NCBI GenBank assembly: GCA_900074745.1
Contig: LT598467.1
Span: 124,001-188,000, forward strand
Direction of reading: 5' to 3'
DNA: 64,000 nt
DNA from: Lachancea mirantina
Lineage: Eukaryota; Ascomycota; Saccharomycetes; Saccharomycetales; Saccharomycetaceae
The notes below the pieces were generated by a model. That model was not told the DNA's origin. It searched no databases and saw nothing but the letters and a program-made list of their open reading frames with translations. This document shows, in pieces, positions 38,171 to 47,693 of the stretch; the stretch's first letter is position 1; every line of letters begins with the position of its first letter. Position numbers and translations under genes: made by a program.

Positions 38171-39589
38171 CTAAGAGGGATTGAGTTGCTTCGTTAGAAG
38201 CGTGTTGGAATGAAATCTTGACATGCTCGGTTTGTCAAGGGAAGGAGAGCTCGTGCTAGTTTGAATTGAGGCCATAGATGTGTTACTGAAAATTGATGAA
38301 GACTTAGTGGACGTAGGAGTTTCGGGGAGTTCACTCAATTCACCATGATGTAGCTGAGTCCGAAATGGCGAAGTCCATAAGCCGAAGTTTTCGCAAGTCG
38401 TTCCACTTCCAAAAGCTTGGACGGGAGTCTTTGGCGGCGCACAAAGAAGCTCGGTATCCTGGTATTTTGCCTCTTCTAATATATCGTCGCTGGCCAAACC
38501 GGTTAGTATATCAGCAAGGACATTAGATTCTTTTTGAGAATCATGGCGGTCGATAGCACCTGAAGCTCGGGAAAGCATGCATAGCTGAAGATAAGTGGCT
38601 AAATTTTGCCTTGTATAGTCAACGAGATCTTGTTGGAATTCGCTGGCTTTAATCTTTGCTTGAAGAACTCTCGAGCCCGAAGTCTCGCTCGAAAGCGTGT
38701 CGAAAATGTCGCTTATGTAGAAGAGACAACACTTTCGAATATCTTCGTAACACGACTGATCGATTTGCAGATTGAGCACTTTCCTTTGATTATCCTTCCA
38801 ATACTCATCGAGGACAGATAAACCGCTGTCGCCAGCGACATAATGCGAGTTTATTCTGCCATCAATAATGATTTGCGGTGCTCGATTGTCGTCCAAAATT
38901 TTGGATGCTATAGCTAAGGCTGACAATGCTTTGACTGTGGAGCTGAAATACATGTAATTCTTTGCATATAAGGAATACAATGCAAGTTGCATCGAAAGTT
39001 CATTGATGCGGCTTGAAGTAACTGAATTACGTGTAAAAACGTCAAAATCAAGAAGCATAGACAACGATTGTTGAACTGTAACAACGGAGCTTATGTTCCA
39101 ATCCAAACTTGTGAGTATGTGCATTTCCATTTGGGCAAACATCTGGCTTGTATACACGTTTCTGCATAGCATAACGAGCTCGTTAGCTAGAGGTGTACGG
39201 GATTTTTTGTCCTCGTACTTTGCTGCGATCCACAGGGCAGTAGTGACAACCAACTGGTAATGGCGGCTATACACAACTCTTTTGGACAAATATCGGTCGA
39301 CAATGGAACCAGCCAGAAAAAGCGTCGCTTCGTTCAAACGAAAATAAGCATGCAATTCCACCAGGAAGTCAATTAAAAAGGGACGCATTTTCCACTCGAG
39401 TTCCGGTTGATGATCGATCATGGACACATCGATTCCGTCTTGGCTGTCAAGTTCCCACAAATAACTGAAAATCTCAGGTCTGAATTCGCGTAATGTTTGG
39501 CCGGCTTGACTCTCCAACAGACACTGATCACCACAATGGGTCCTTAAGACATTATTAATGCCATGGTCAAAGTTCAACGATAGTGACAT
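38171..39589 (-). CDS. CLN3: G1 cyclin Cln3
   Basis: A 472-residue cyclin. The cyclin box lies at about 66-170, with KMRPFLIDFLVELHAYFRLNEATLFLA, YQLVVTTALWIAAKYEDKKSR and MEMHILTSLDWNIS. These blocks match S. cerevisiae Cln3 (TALWISSKFWDSKNR, MEMHLFKSLDWSI) better than Cln1/2 or Clb cyclins. The tail after about 390 is rich in Ser, Thr and Pro, a PEST-like degradation region, but it is shorter than in yeast Cln3 (580 residues overall). Cln3 with Cdc28 triggers Start by releasing SBF and MBF; MCB-type sites lie upstream of two other genes in this window. The frame is open ten codons further from a TTG, so I use the ATG at 39589. Confidence 0.9.
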   Translation of the reverse strand: MSLSLNFDHGINNVLRTHCGDQCLLESQAGQTLREFRPEIFSYLWELDSQDGIDVSMIDHQPELEWKMRPFLIDFLVELHAYFRLNEATLFLAGSIVDRYLSKRVVYSRHYQLVVTTALWIAAKYEDKKSRTPLANELVMLCRNVYTSQMFAQMEMHILTSLDWNISSVVTVQQSLSMLLDFDVFTRNSVTSSRINELSMQLALYSLYAKNYMYFSSTVKALSALAIASKILDDNRAPQIIIDGRINSHYVAGDSGLSVLDEYWKDNQRKVLNLQIDQSCYEDIRKCCLFYISDIFDTLSSETSGSRVLQAKIKASEFQQDLVDYTRQNLATYLQLCMLSRASGAIDRHDSQKESNVLADILTGLASDDILEEAKYQDTELLCAPPKTPVQAFGSGTTCENFGLWTSPFRTQLHHGELSELPETPTSTKSSSIFSNTSMASIQTSTSSPSLDKPSMSRFHSNTLLTKQLNPS

Positions 39590-39817
39590 TACCAATTCAA
39601 AGCACTTAATGTTCCTCAACCAAACAGTGACTGACCGCTACCGGTTACCGAGTATTAATCCAGTCTCGGTATTTGAGTCCAGCTCGAATCTTAATCGCAG
39701 TTTTCCAGTTCCTGCAAAACACCAATCCTTTCGAACAAAACTCTTACCAGAACAATTGGATAGGTAGTCGGCAAGTCGAAAGTGGAAGCCCACCAATTTC
39801 AACCAAGCCAATGCCGT

Positions 39818-39847
39818 CTACATATTGTATTATATCCTACATTACAT
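39818..39847 (-). promoter_or_regulatory. Three minimal ATG-stop elements upstream of CLN3
   Basis: On the minus strand ATGTAG occurs at 39823-39818 and 39842-39837, and ATGTAA at 39847-39842. Each is a start codon followed at once by a stop. They are 229-258 nt upstream of the CLN3 ATG. S. cerevisiae CLN3 has a long leader with a short uORF that limits translation in poor growth. Whether this stretch is in the mRNA is unknown. Confidence 0.35.
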
Positions 39848-40713
39848 CGAAAAACCCGGGCTGCTTTAAATTAAGGCAGCAGCAGCTGTACTCTGCAAAC
39901 GGTAAAGAGAGTTTTTTTTTTTCCACAGTCGCGTTCCTCCAATTTAAATATTTTACGCGTTAACAGGCCTAAACTTACCGAAAAAAGCTTACCATTACCT
40001 AGCGGTCATAAGCCACTTTGGGACAATTACCGACGACGTCCGATAAAGGATGAGAAAACCGGCGTCGAACACGGTCAGTTTCTTGTTTTTTTTTCCTTCT
40101 GCAGTCAAAGTTTTTCGTTTGTTTTCTCACGCTCACATTCCTCGACCGGTCTTGTTGTTTTCCAGATACTTCCACTGAGGCATAGTTTCGTCATCTCGAA
40201 CTATATTTACGTTCTACATATTTACATAAGTTGCGGGGGCCACAAGGCAAGGTCCAGAATGTAAGGATGGGTGCTTATTTACCAACAGTTCTTGCCTCGT
40301 TGTCTTAAATTGGTCGGGCATAGTGATTAGGGCACTCCTATCAAAATGGTCGTATATGGATGAAAGAGGAAAAACTTAGGAAGGAAATTTCCGAGAGTCT
40401 CGATTGAAAGAGTTCCAAGTATGGTGAGGTGCAGAAATTGCCAAAACAAGGCGTAAATAAAAATGTTCCGAGAACATTGTGCAATGCAAACGTTCTGCCC
40501 TCAGAGCCTTTGTTTTTCTGTGCAGCTAGATAGTTGGCGGATGTGTCATTGGATACTGCACCGTGCAAAAAACATTCCATGCCAAAAACGACCATTGAGG
40601 TTGTCCGACGGATTTGATTGTTTTTTCTTTCTTTCCTTTTAATTTTTCTTTTCAGGTCAAGAATTTATATCACTATTCACGTATTACCGCCGAGAGTTGG
40701 AAAGTCCGAACAT

Positions 40714-40738
40714 TAGCCGCCGAGGCCATTGGCGGCTA
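40714..40738 (+). promoter_or_regulatory. Inverted pair of URS1 (Ume6) sites upstream of RRT12
   Basis: TAGCCGCCGA at 40714-40723 is an exact reverse-orientation URS1. TTGGCGGCTA at 40729-40738 is a one-mismatch URS1 in the other orientation. With one more base on each side the arms TTAGCCGCC and GGCGGCTAA are perfectly inverted around nine bases. A weaker relative, ACCGCCGA, lies at 40686-40693. They sit about 370-400 bp before RRT12. Confidence 0.8.
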
Positions 40739-41003
40739 AAAGTGCAAGATTGAAGGAAAAGTAAAAAATGACTTTCAGGAATGAAGAGCGCAGTATATTT
40801 TGCTCCAGTATAACACGCAGAGAAACCTTCCTAGCTGCCTCTTCGTAGAACGATCCGATTTATTTTGAAATGCAACGCTTACTCAAGCGTTCTGTATGAA
40901 CACAAACACGTAGCTGCTAGTAAGCCTATGAAACACGAGAGTGTTTTGGTCTCGATAGCGCTGTCCCCGTCGTGTTTGCGTCAGAAGCCGTAGGACGACG
41001 ATT

Positions 41004-41010
41004 CACAAAA
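41004..41010 (+). promoter_or_regulatory. MSE-like (Ndt80) core upstream of RRT12
   Basis: CACAAAA, in the context TTCACAAAAAAG, matches the Ndt80 middle sporulation element core CRCAAAW. It is about 100 bp before the RRT12 ATG. The motif is short but fits a middle-sporulation spore wall gene downstream of Ume6 sites. Confidence 0.45.
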
Positions 41011-41106
41011 AAGAAAATAAAAGACCCACGCTTCGGTCTTGTGAGCGAACTGAATGCTCTTCGCATATAACCCTTACCTGTGTCTCGAAAGTCTAAGTTA
41101 TTAGCA

Positions 41107-42243
41107 ATGAAAGCGGCGTATCTACTTCTTTCGACCCTCAGATTAGCTTTGGGCATCAAATTCATTGCCCAGGTAAGTCCCGAAAAAAATTTGGAAACTG
41201 TGATAGAAGAAATTTTCCCGCAAGGGTATGAGCGCGACCAAGTTGAAAGACTGTCAATTGGATTAGGATTTCAGGCCATCTATGGTGATTTCTCAGAGCA
41301 AGTACTGGAAAACCTGTTTTTCGATGGGCGGGTTTCTGCCATTTCAGTTGACAGAAACCTAAGTGCTTCTGAGTACATTATTCAAGAGCATGCACCTGCG
41401 CATCTGGCAAGATTGTCACAGAAGGCACCTTTGCAAACGCCCACGGGCGTCTTTATTTACCATTCTAATGCAGGAAATGGGGTTGATGTCTACCTCTTGG
41501 ATTCAGGTATAAATGGAGATCATCCTGAGCTTCGTGGAAGAGTGACAAAGCTGGCTGATTTTACAAAAGAAGAAAATATTACTGGTGACCCACATGGCCA
41601 TGGCACCGCAGTAGCTGGAGTTGTCGGTTCGGTCACATATGGCGTTGCAAAAAAATGCAATCTAGTAGACGTACGAATTGCAGATTCTACAGGCAAGGCG
41701 CGGCTTTTAAGTGTGTTGCAAGGCTTAGAATTCATTTCTAAGGTTGCTCCCATGACAGAGAGACCATCAGTTGCTCTGTTACCTTACACAATATGGCAGA
41801 ATGTCATTTTGAACTCAGCAGTTGACGCTATGATTTCTGAGTCCAGGGTACCGCTAGTTGTTGCAGCCGGAAATTTCAACACGTCTTCATGTAATTTCAG
41901 TCCTGCCAGTGCTTCGAAAGCCATCGTTGCTGGCGCAATTGACACTGCGAAAGCGGACACTTTGGCACCATTCACAAATAGTGGTCCATGCGTCGATGTG
42001 TTTGCACCGGGTGTCAACGTCGAAACAACGCATCACAACAGTTCTGAAGCCGAAATCGTACAAAGAAGCGGGACGTCAATCAGCTCCGGATTAACAGCTG
42101 GCCTGATGGCTTACATAATGTCGATGGGTTATAATCCGGTGGAAGCACTATACAGAATGAAAAGCATGAGCGTAAAAGGTGGTATTTCAACTTTTGGGCC
42201 GCACCAAGCCGGCACACCAAATCTCATCCTGCAAAATCTTTGA
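41107..42243 (+). CDS. RRT12: Subtilisin-family protease, Rrt12/Osw3-like
   Basis: A 378-residue subtilisin-like protein with a signal peptide (KAAYLLLSTLRLALG), an I9-type propeptide to about residue 90 and a peptidase domain. The catalytic residues appear intact: D132 (LLDSGINGDHPE), H165 (HGHGTAVAG), oxyanion N256 (VAAGN) and S324 (RSGTSISSG). In S. cerevisiae Rrt12 is a sporulation-induced prospore protein that acts in the dityrosine spore wall. It is longer (491), so this one lacks a C-terminal tail. RRT12 is YCR045C, beside PER1 (YCR044C); here both are in the window but about 15 kb apart. The longest frame begins at a GTG nine codons upstream; the ATG at 41107 is used. Confidence 0.88.
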   Translation: MKAAYLLLSTLRLALGIKFIAQVSPEKNLETVIEEIFPQGYERDQVERLSIGLGFQAIYGDFSEQVLENLFFDGRVSAISVDRNLSASEYIIQEHAPAHLARLSQKAPLQTPTGVFIYHSNAGNGVDVYLLDSGINGDHPELRGRVTKLADFTKEENITGDPHGHGTAVAGVVGSVTYGVAKKCNLVDVRIADSTGKARLLSVLQGLEFISKVAPMTERPSVALLPYTIWQNVILNSAVDAMISESRVPLVVAAGNFNTSSCNFSPASASKAIVAGAIDTAKADTLAPFTNSGPCVDVFAPGVNVETTHHNSSEAEIVQRSGTSISSGLTAGLMAYIMSMGYNPVEALYRMKSMSVKGGISTFGPHQAGTPNLILQNL

Positions 42244-42570
42244 GATCACCCACATCACAAAACGAATTTCCGTGCTATCGAATAAGTCCGCGTCTTGATC
42301 GTGAGAGGTTCTTTTTTTCGCTAGCTACGGAATTACACTATCACCGAGATGATTCATAAAAGACAAGCAGGCAGCAACAAGAAGAATTGTTTCCCATATA
42401 TTTCCAAGCTACCAAAATTTACGTTCTATCTATTGGTCATGGAGAAACAGAAAAATTAGGCGAAGGGTAGTGACTAGCAATTCTCACGCGGTTCGTTTAT
42501 TTTCTTGCTTAGCGCCATATTATCAGATTTTGCAAAATTTTGAATCCACACCCACGTTTAAAAGCTGCTA

Positions 42571-42597
42571 TTTTCGAAGAATTGAGTTCTTCGAAAA
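42571..42597. repeat. Perfect 11-bp inverted repeat
   Basis: TTTTCGAAGAA (42571-42581) and TTCTTCGAAAA (42587-42597) are exact reverse complements around a five-base spacer TTGAG. It is about 330 bp after the RRT12 stop. It could fold as a hairpin or bind a dimeric factor. The GAA/TTC spacing does not fit a standard heat shock element. Confidence 0.8.
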
Positions 42598-42877
42598 AGT
42601 CATGTGGAAATACGTCTAGTTTTCATTTTTGCTCAATTATAGTATATCGAAAAAGTAGATTTTATGATATTGGACGACAACACAGTTTGTGGCCTCTATA
42701 ACTATTATTTGCCAAAATAAGCTATCTTAAAATGATTCAAATAGGTTAGCCGTTATCGAAGGCAAAACGAGATGGCCGTTGTTGGTCAATATAGAGTATT
42801 GATGCTAAAATGTGGGCGAATTTGAGATGAATTAAGGTCATACTACACGAATTGATCTCAAATACAGTTTGAAGATA

Positions 42878-42905
42878 ACGCGTAAAGCATCGCCAGAAAA
42901 CGCGT
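42878..42905 (+). promoter_or_regulatory. Paired MCB boxes upstream of TOF1
   Basis: Exact ACGCGT at 42878-42883 and 42900-42905, 22 bp apart start to start and about 53-80 bp before the TOF1 ATG. Two close MCBs are typical of MBF-controlled replication genes. Confidence 0.75.
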
Positions 42906-42957
42906 CATCTTGAGATTCTCATTAGAACTCGAACAAGTTACTTTTAATGGATTATTG

Positions 42958-45900
42958 ATGTCAACAGATCAATTCAAGGATACTGAGCTTCCACTTAAAA
43001 TTTTACATGCGAGAATTGCCTTACTTTCGACTGCTATAGGAGGCCCTGACCACACCGCAGAGATTGAACCTACGCCTTACAAGATTGGAGATGACTGTCT
43101 TGCATGCCTGAAAGATCTGAAACGATGGTTCAAGCTTGTTGATGACAAGCAGCAGAGATGGGATGTAGCATTGGCTGCTGCGACTTACAATGTTTTGATA
43201 GACAACCTCATACCAATTCTGTTAGATTGGGAGAGAAAGTCATCCTTAGCGGCTAAGAGGGCGAGAAAAGAGGGTGGAATACCAGATTCTTATTTCAAGA
43301 ATAAGTCTTATCATGATAAAATTGCTGTGAATGCCTTGCAGCTGATGGTCTTGATGACTTGGCCCTTGATCTTGACGGATCAATCCACTACAAGTCAAGT
43401 TTTGAATTATACCGAACTTAAAAAGCATCAACTTTCCTATAAAAAGGCAATTATCGAGGCAGAAGGAGGCCGTGCTCTTAAAGCTTCTCTCAGAATTGCC
43501 CTTGATGTCATCAAAAGCGAGAGACACCTACGAAGTCCAAAAGACAACGTAATTCTTCGGCTGGTTATTCATTTTCTTCGAAATATCGCGGCAATCGAGC
43601 CAAGTGAGTTAACCTTAACGACCAAAAAGAGGACAAGTTCCAAAGGGATTGGTGATACAGGAGCCTTGCCTCCTAACGTTTCTTTAGACGATATCTCGTC
43701 CAGTTCGCTACTACACGCTTTTGCTAGAAACAAAGTCCTAGATTTCATTGTCACGGTTGGATCTTTGATAAATCGAGATTTGGATGCTAATTTTGTTAGC
43801 GTCCCTCTTTTGGAGCTTATGTTTTATTTGGTCAAAAACGTTAATCACAAGGCCTTATTCATAAAGCAGGATGGTTGCTCCCGTGATAGCAACAGATCTG
43901 GAACATGCGATAGTAAAGAAAAGGACTCGGAAGTGGTACCGTCTCAGCTAGGGCAGCTTCTGATGAAGGAGCATGAAATGAAAAAAGCAGTAATCAACAA
44001 CACCTCTGCGAGACACTCCAGGTTTGGCTCACTCATCTCCCTACAAACTGCTGATAATCAGAGGCTAACTGCTTCGGGCGGCCAGGGACTACTGAGCAAT
44101 GAGTCTGTACTGAAAAAGCTCGATGAGCGCAAGAAATGGAATAAGCGCATTACTCAACGCGAAGAAACCATTGAGGGACTTCCAAGCAGTTTTCTCAATT
44201 TTATTCATGATGCAGTTTATTGGAACGTATCTTCGGTCAGAACTTTTCGTTCATTTATCGAGGCTTTTCTAAAAGAAGGTTTCAATCGCCTTCTCAAAAG
44301 CTTGACAGATCAATTAACCACTCAGTTAGAGGATACGGCGCTAGTTCATCAATTGCAATATTTATTGTTCATTGTTTGGTTCGCGAGATATCAGCGCTTT
44401 CGAGCAAAGGAGGGTGAAGAGTCGCAAGAGCCAGAGGTTTTAGAAGCCGTTTTCGAGGATACCTGTGTCATTTTAGTATCACAATTTTTACGAAGAGCCC
44501 AAGAGCAGAGAACGTGGGCCTTAGTGCATGCTTCTATGGTCACCTTCACCGAACTTTTTTATTTACTCGAAAGGTCAGAAAATCAGGGGAGCCAGTCTCA
44601 AAACGCTTTCAAGCAAAAGCTCTTTACGGAAGAGCGAATTAAGTTAATATGCGGTTTATCAAAAACTGCATCAAAGCATTCACCTCCATATATCAAATGC
44701 TGTGTTGAACTGAATCATATTTTATTGGCCCTACTAAAGCGCTTTGCCAACGAGCAAGAGCAGCAAAAAGGTTCGAATTCCGAGCCCAATGACGACATTG
44801 ATTACGAGGAGGTTCGAGCCCTGGCTGCACAAGAAGGGATTGAGTTTGAAGATGCCCTCGACGCTTTTCAGATTGACGACTCTTTCCATCGTTTTGATTT
44901 TCTAAAAGCGATCAAGTATTTTCCTTTTGAAGGTACTGTTAAGACGTATATCAGTTTCCTGTCCCGCTTTCCCGAACTGGAAAATGAGGATATTGAGAGT
45001 TCAGTTGCTTTCCTGTATGAAGTATTTGTTGCTACAGGAGAGATTTCGATGCTTTTTAGAATTGATTTCTTGATTCTTCTGAAGGATATTCTAAGCTCAA
45101 ATGGACTTTCTTTGCAATCGGCTTCGAGGAAGGTCGTAATCAAATTTGCTGATAAGTTCATGCTTCAATTAAGAGAGCGGCTGAAAAAGTCTCCTTCATG
45201 GTTTGTTAACATACTTTTTCCAGTCATTCACGATCGACAATTAGGCTTTTACCAGAAGTACGCTGACGTTAGGTCAGATTTCAAAAGTAGTCGTCGGGTC
45301 GTACCACCAGCAGAATTCAAAGCTATCAGTGAGCTTAAAAGCCTTAGTGCAGATCAAATCTTGGACTTTAAAATGGGTGTGCTGATTTCAACGCTGATCG
45401 ATGATGGCAAGGAACAGCATATTCAGGAGCTCATTCATAATCTACAGAATTTCATGAACCAGCTTGGTAATCTAGCCAGCACCGCAGTAGAGCCTTCGAG
45501 CCCCCGATTCCGTTTTCAAACAGCTATCATTGATATACAAAAAGCCTTGAAATTTGACTCTAATTTTAGGGCCTTGTTATTATTGGCGGGGTTTGACATT
45601 CCGACGTCCATTGAAGAAGAATGTTTACTGTGCGTTGACTGGGACAAAAAACAAATCGAGCGTTGTACAGAGATTTTGGTGAAGTACTCGACCACTACCT
45701 TTGATACTGCTAATGGACTTCCATCGCGAAGTTACCTAAAGGTGTCAAATCTTGACGATCATGACTCGTCAAGACTACATGATGAGAAACCCAATTTAAG
45801 CGCTTTGGAACAATCTCAAGAGCAAGAAAGTTCTTATTTCAAGGAACTGGAACGTGGTAGAGATCAAAAAAATTCTACTTCACTACAAAAAGGCTTATCG

Positions 45901-46524
45901 CGGCGAAAAAAGGCCAAGAAAAAGCCCCAGCCTGTTACAAAGGGCCATTCGAGAGCGGCTCATGCCCAGCCTTCCCACCGTGGTATCATAAGCAAGGAAT
46001 ATATCAGCGACTCTGACGACAGCGATGATGAGAGCTTCAATTCCCATTTTTTTGAAAACGAAATGTACTTGAGGTGGTTGCTAGACAAGCATCAAGGAAC
46101 GCTGCCACAGAAAAAGTTTAGCTTGTTTGGGAAATTCTGTCAGGAAAGAATTCAAAACGATGGGGAAGCTAACAATTCGTATGAGGTTATGTTCGATGGT
46201 CCCGTTCCTTCGCTTGAGGAACTAAAGAATGCCGAGTCGGACGTTCCGCGTCTTGACGTTGGTGCAAATGATCACTATGACCTTTCTCGCAGTCTCGATC
46301 AAATGAAGGCGTTAAATGATGCCAATACCGAACATGAGACGTCGCATGACGATAAGCTATTAACCAGCATGCTGCAAGATTCTGATTTGTCCGAATACAA
46401 TCATTCGACTATTTCGAGCCCCAACGACAGCGAGAGCAAGAGAACGAGTAAAAGAACAAAAGATGGGCCCAAAGACCGTAAAAGAAAACGGATTAGAATT
46501 GACGAAGACGAATACTCTGAGTAA
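42958..46524 (+). CDS. TOF1: Replication fork protection/checkpoint protein Tof1 (Timeless family)
   Basis: A 1188-residue protein (S. cerevisiae Tof1 is 1238). The Timeless N-terminal domain is unmistakable: LKILHARIALLSTAIGGPDHTAEIEP, followed by DDCLACLKDLKRWFKLVDDKQQRWDVALAAA. An acidic/Lys-rich C-terminal region ends in a basic nuclear-type tail (RKRKRIRIDEDEY). Tof1 with Csm3 and Mrc1 holds the replisome together, pauses forks at barriers and relays S-phase checkpoint signals. The frame is open 16 codons further from a TTG; the ATG at 42958 gives the expected start. It is followed by SEC2 as in YNL273W-YNL272C, and two MCB boxes lie just upstream. Confidence 0.96.
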   Translation: MSTDQFKDTELPLKILHARIALLSTAIGGPDHTAEIEPTPYKIGDDCLACLKDLKRWFKLVDDKQQRWDVALAAATYNVLIDNLIPILLDWERKSSLAAKRARKEGGIPDSYFKNKSYHDKIAVNALQLMVLMTWPLILTDQSTTSQVLNYTELKKHQLSYKKAIIEAEGGRALKASLRIALDVIKSERHLRSPKDNVILRLVIHFLRNIAAIEPSELTLTTKKRTSSKGIGDTGALPPNVSLDDISSSSLLHAFARNKVLDFIVTVGSLINRDLDANFVSVPLLELMFYLVKNVNHKALFIKQDGCSRDSNRSGTCDSKEKDSEVVPSQLGQLLMKEHEMKKAVINNTSARHSRFGSLISLQTADNQRLTASGGQGLLSNESVLKKLDERKKWNKRITQREETIEGLPSSFLNFIHDAVYWNVSSVRTFRSFIEAFLKEGFNRLLKSLTDQLTTQLEDTALVHQLQYLLFIVWFARYQRFRAKEGEESQEPEVLEAVFEDTCVILVSQFLRRAQEQRTWALVHASMVTFTELFYLLERSENQGSQSQNAFKQKLFTEERIKLICGLSKTASKHSPPYIKCCVELNHILLALLKRFANEQEQQKGSNSEPNDDIDYEEVRALAAQEGIEFEDALDAFQIDDSFHRFDFLKAIKYFPFEGTVKTYISFLSRFPELENEDIESSVAFLYEVFVATGEISMLFRIDFLILLKDILSSNGLSLQSASRKVVIKFADKFMLQLRERLKKSPSWFVNILFPVIHDRQLGFYQKYADVRSDFKSSRRVVPPAEFKAISELKSLSADQILDFKMGVLISTLIDDGKEQHIQELIHNLQNFMNQLGNLASTAVEPSSPRFRFQTAIIDIQKALKFDSNFRALLLLAGFDIPTSIEEECLLCVDWDKKQIERCTEILVKYSTTTFDTANGLPSRSYLKVSNLDDHDSSRLHDEKPNLSALEQSQEQESSYFKELERGRDQKNSTSLQKGLSRRKKAKKKPQPVTKGHSRAAHAQPSHRGIISKEYISDSDDSDDESFNSHFFENEMYLRWLLDKHQGTLPQKKFSLFGKFCQERIQNDGEANNSYEVMFDGPVPSLEELKNAESDVPRLDVGANDHYDLSRSLDQMKALNDANTEHETSHDDKLLTSMLQDSDLSEYNHSTISSPNDSESKRTSKRTKDGPKDRKRKRIRIDEDEYSE

Positions 46525-47693
46525 AATTCCCCCAACACGCACGACGAGCGGAGGAACAGCGAGAATCCTTTCTCAATTGAATTACATTTTTAAGCAGCAG
46601 TTTTGATGCGCTGTCAATAATGAGAACATTGCTTTTGTGCGCGAAACAAATCAAAGATCTGTACTACGCGATTTCGAGAATATGAGGATAGAGTTTTGCA
46701 AGTGATATTATATAAATTGCCGAGCACAGCTTGTCGCTGCCACCAGCTCTCAATCGAAGCAAGAGGACCGCGTGATTTGAGGGCAATTCTCTTGAGCAGA
46801 TCTCATCATTGAGAAAATCATAAATCTGCAAGTTTCATACCAATATGCTTTAAAACTTATATCGAAGCGGGGTCACTTAAAGAACTGTCAAAGTTCAGAG
46901 CTTATCCATCGAGGATACAAAAAAAAATAAAAAAAAAAAAAAAAACTAGTCGTGCACGAATCGGCGTGTAATTAACAATGGTTAACTTTCTCGTGTAGCG
47001 GATTATATCTGCTTTTCATTTTTAAAGCACCTAGGTATTTCTGAGAAATTTTCTCCGCCTAGTTTCGATTATTTTAGTTAGCATGCTTGTGTCAAGCCTC
47101 GGATTCAACTAAAAAATCTCGAAATCAAACAAATCGGGTTCTACTGGGGTACTACGTGAGGAGAAACATGGTTTAGCTACCACTCAACGATCTCTTCAAC
47201 ATTTTTGCCGCAATCGGTGCTTCCTAATATGTGCTTTAAGGTAAATATCCCGTCACTGAGCATCTAAAGGTAGGCTCGGCTCTAGAGGCGGTGTTCCCAA
47301 TATCGCTGCTTCGAGTAACCAGAAACAAGCACTTTCATAATCAAATATTCGCTCATTAACTTAAAAGGAGTTTAACTTTGTAGAGCTCTGATATTTATGC
47401 CGATTTCATTTCCGGAAAATTTCACAAATACTCAAGTACTGGAAATAATCTGCAGTATTCAGCCAAAAAGCACTTACGGGGTACAATCGAACTAAACTAA
47501 AAGTGGCTTTGTTCTGCGGTCCCAAATTGCTTTATATGGCACTGCCAACAAGTTCAGTATCGTAATTGTTATTGAATCATTAGCATGTGCCTTGTTTTTC
47601 AGAGGCCAAGAACGACGCGGGCAAGAATTTGCCGACATTATTGTGTACTATTCGCTTAGTAGAATATTTCTTTCCTCTTGTGGTGTGAATGAT
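46525..47693. other. Long convergent TOF1/SEC2 spacer
   Basis: A 1.17 kb gap between two convergent 3' ends, where a yeast genome usually has a few hundred bases. A near-pure A tract of 27 bases with one T lies at 46919-46945. A TATA-like TATATAAATT lies near 46709. No frame, tRNA, snRNA, snoRNA or centromere element was recognised. Confidence 0.5.
46919..46945 (+). repeat. Poly(A) tract
   Basis: Twenty-six A residues interrupted by one T at 46928. It is a simple sequence run in a non-coding gap and likely varies in length. I see no target-site duplication to suggest a retroposed origin. Confidence 0.8.

Larger units (their letters stand above)
39590..41106. promoter_or_regulatory. CLN3/RRT12 divergent intergenic region
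   Basis: At 1.5 kb this is the longest intergenic stretch in the window. It must hold both the CLN3 and RRT12 promoters. The CLN3 side has a cluster of ATG-stop elements; the RRT12 side has two URS1 sites and an MSE core. Poly-T runs lie at about 39911-39921 and 40085-40093. No RNA gene was recognised. Confidence 0.6.
42244..42957. other. RRT12-TOF1 intergenic region
   Basis: A 714 bp AT-rich spacer between tandem genes. It has a perfect 11-bp inverted repeat at 42571-42597 and two MCB boxes close to TOF1. Nothing else was recognised. Confidence 0.6.

Noticed and set aside
46919-46945. Poly(A) tract as the tail of a retroposed element
   Set aside because: No reverse transcriptase, retrogene body or flanking duplication is visible; it is best read as a simple repeat.
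47404-47430. ATTTCATTTCCGGAAAA as a centromere CDEIII
   Set aside because: It has an extra G after the CCG core, and no CDEI lies at the proper distance.
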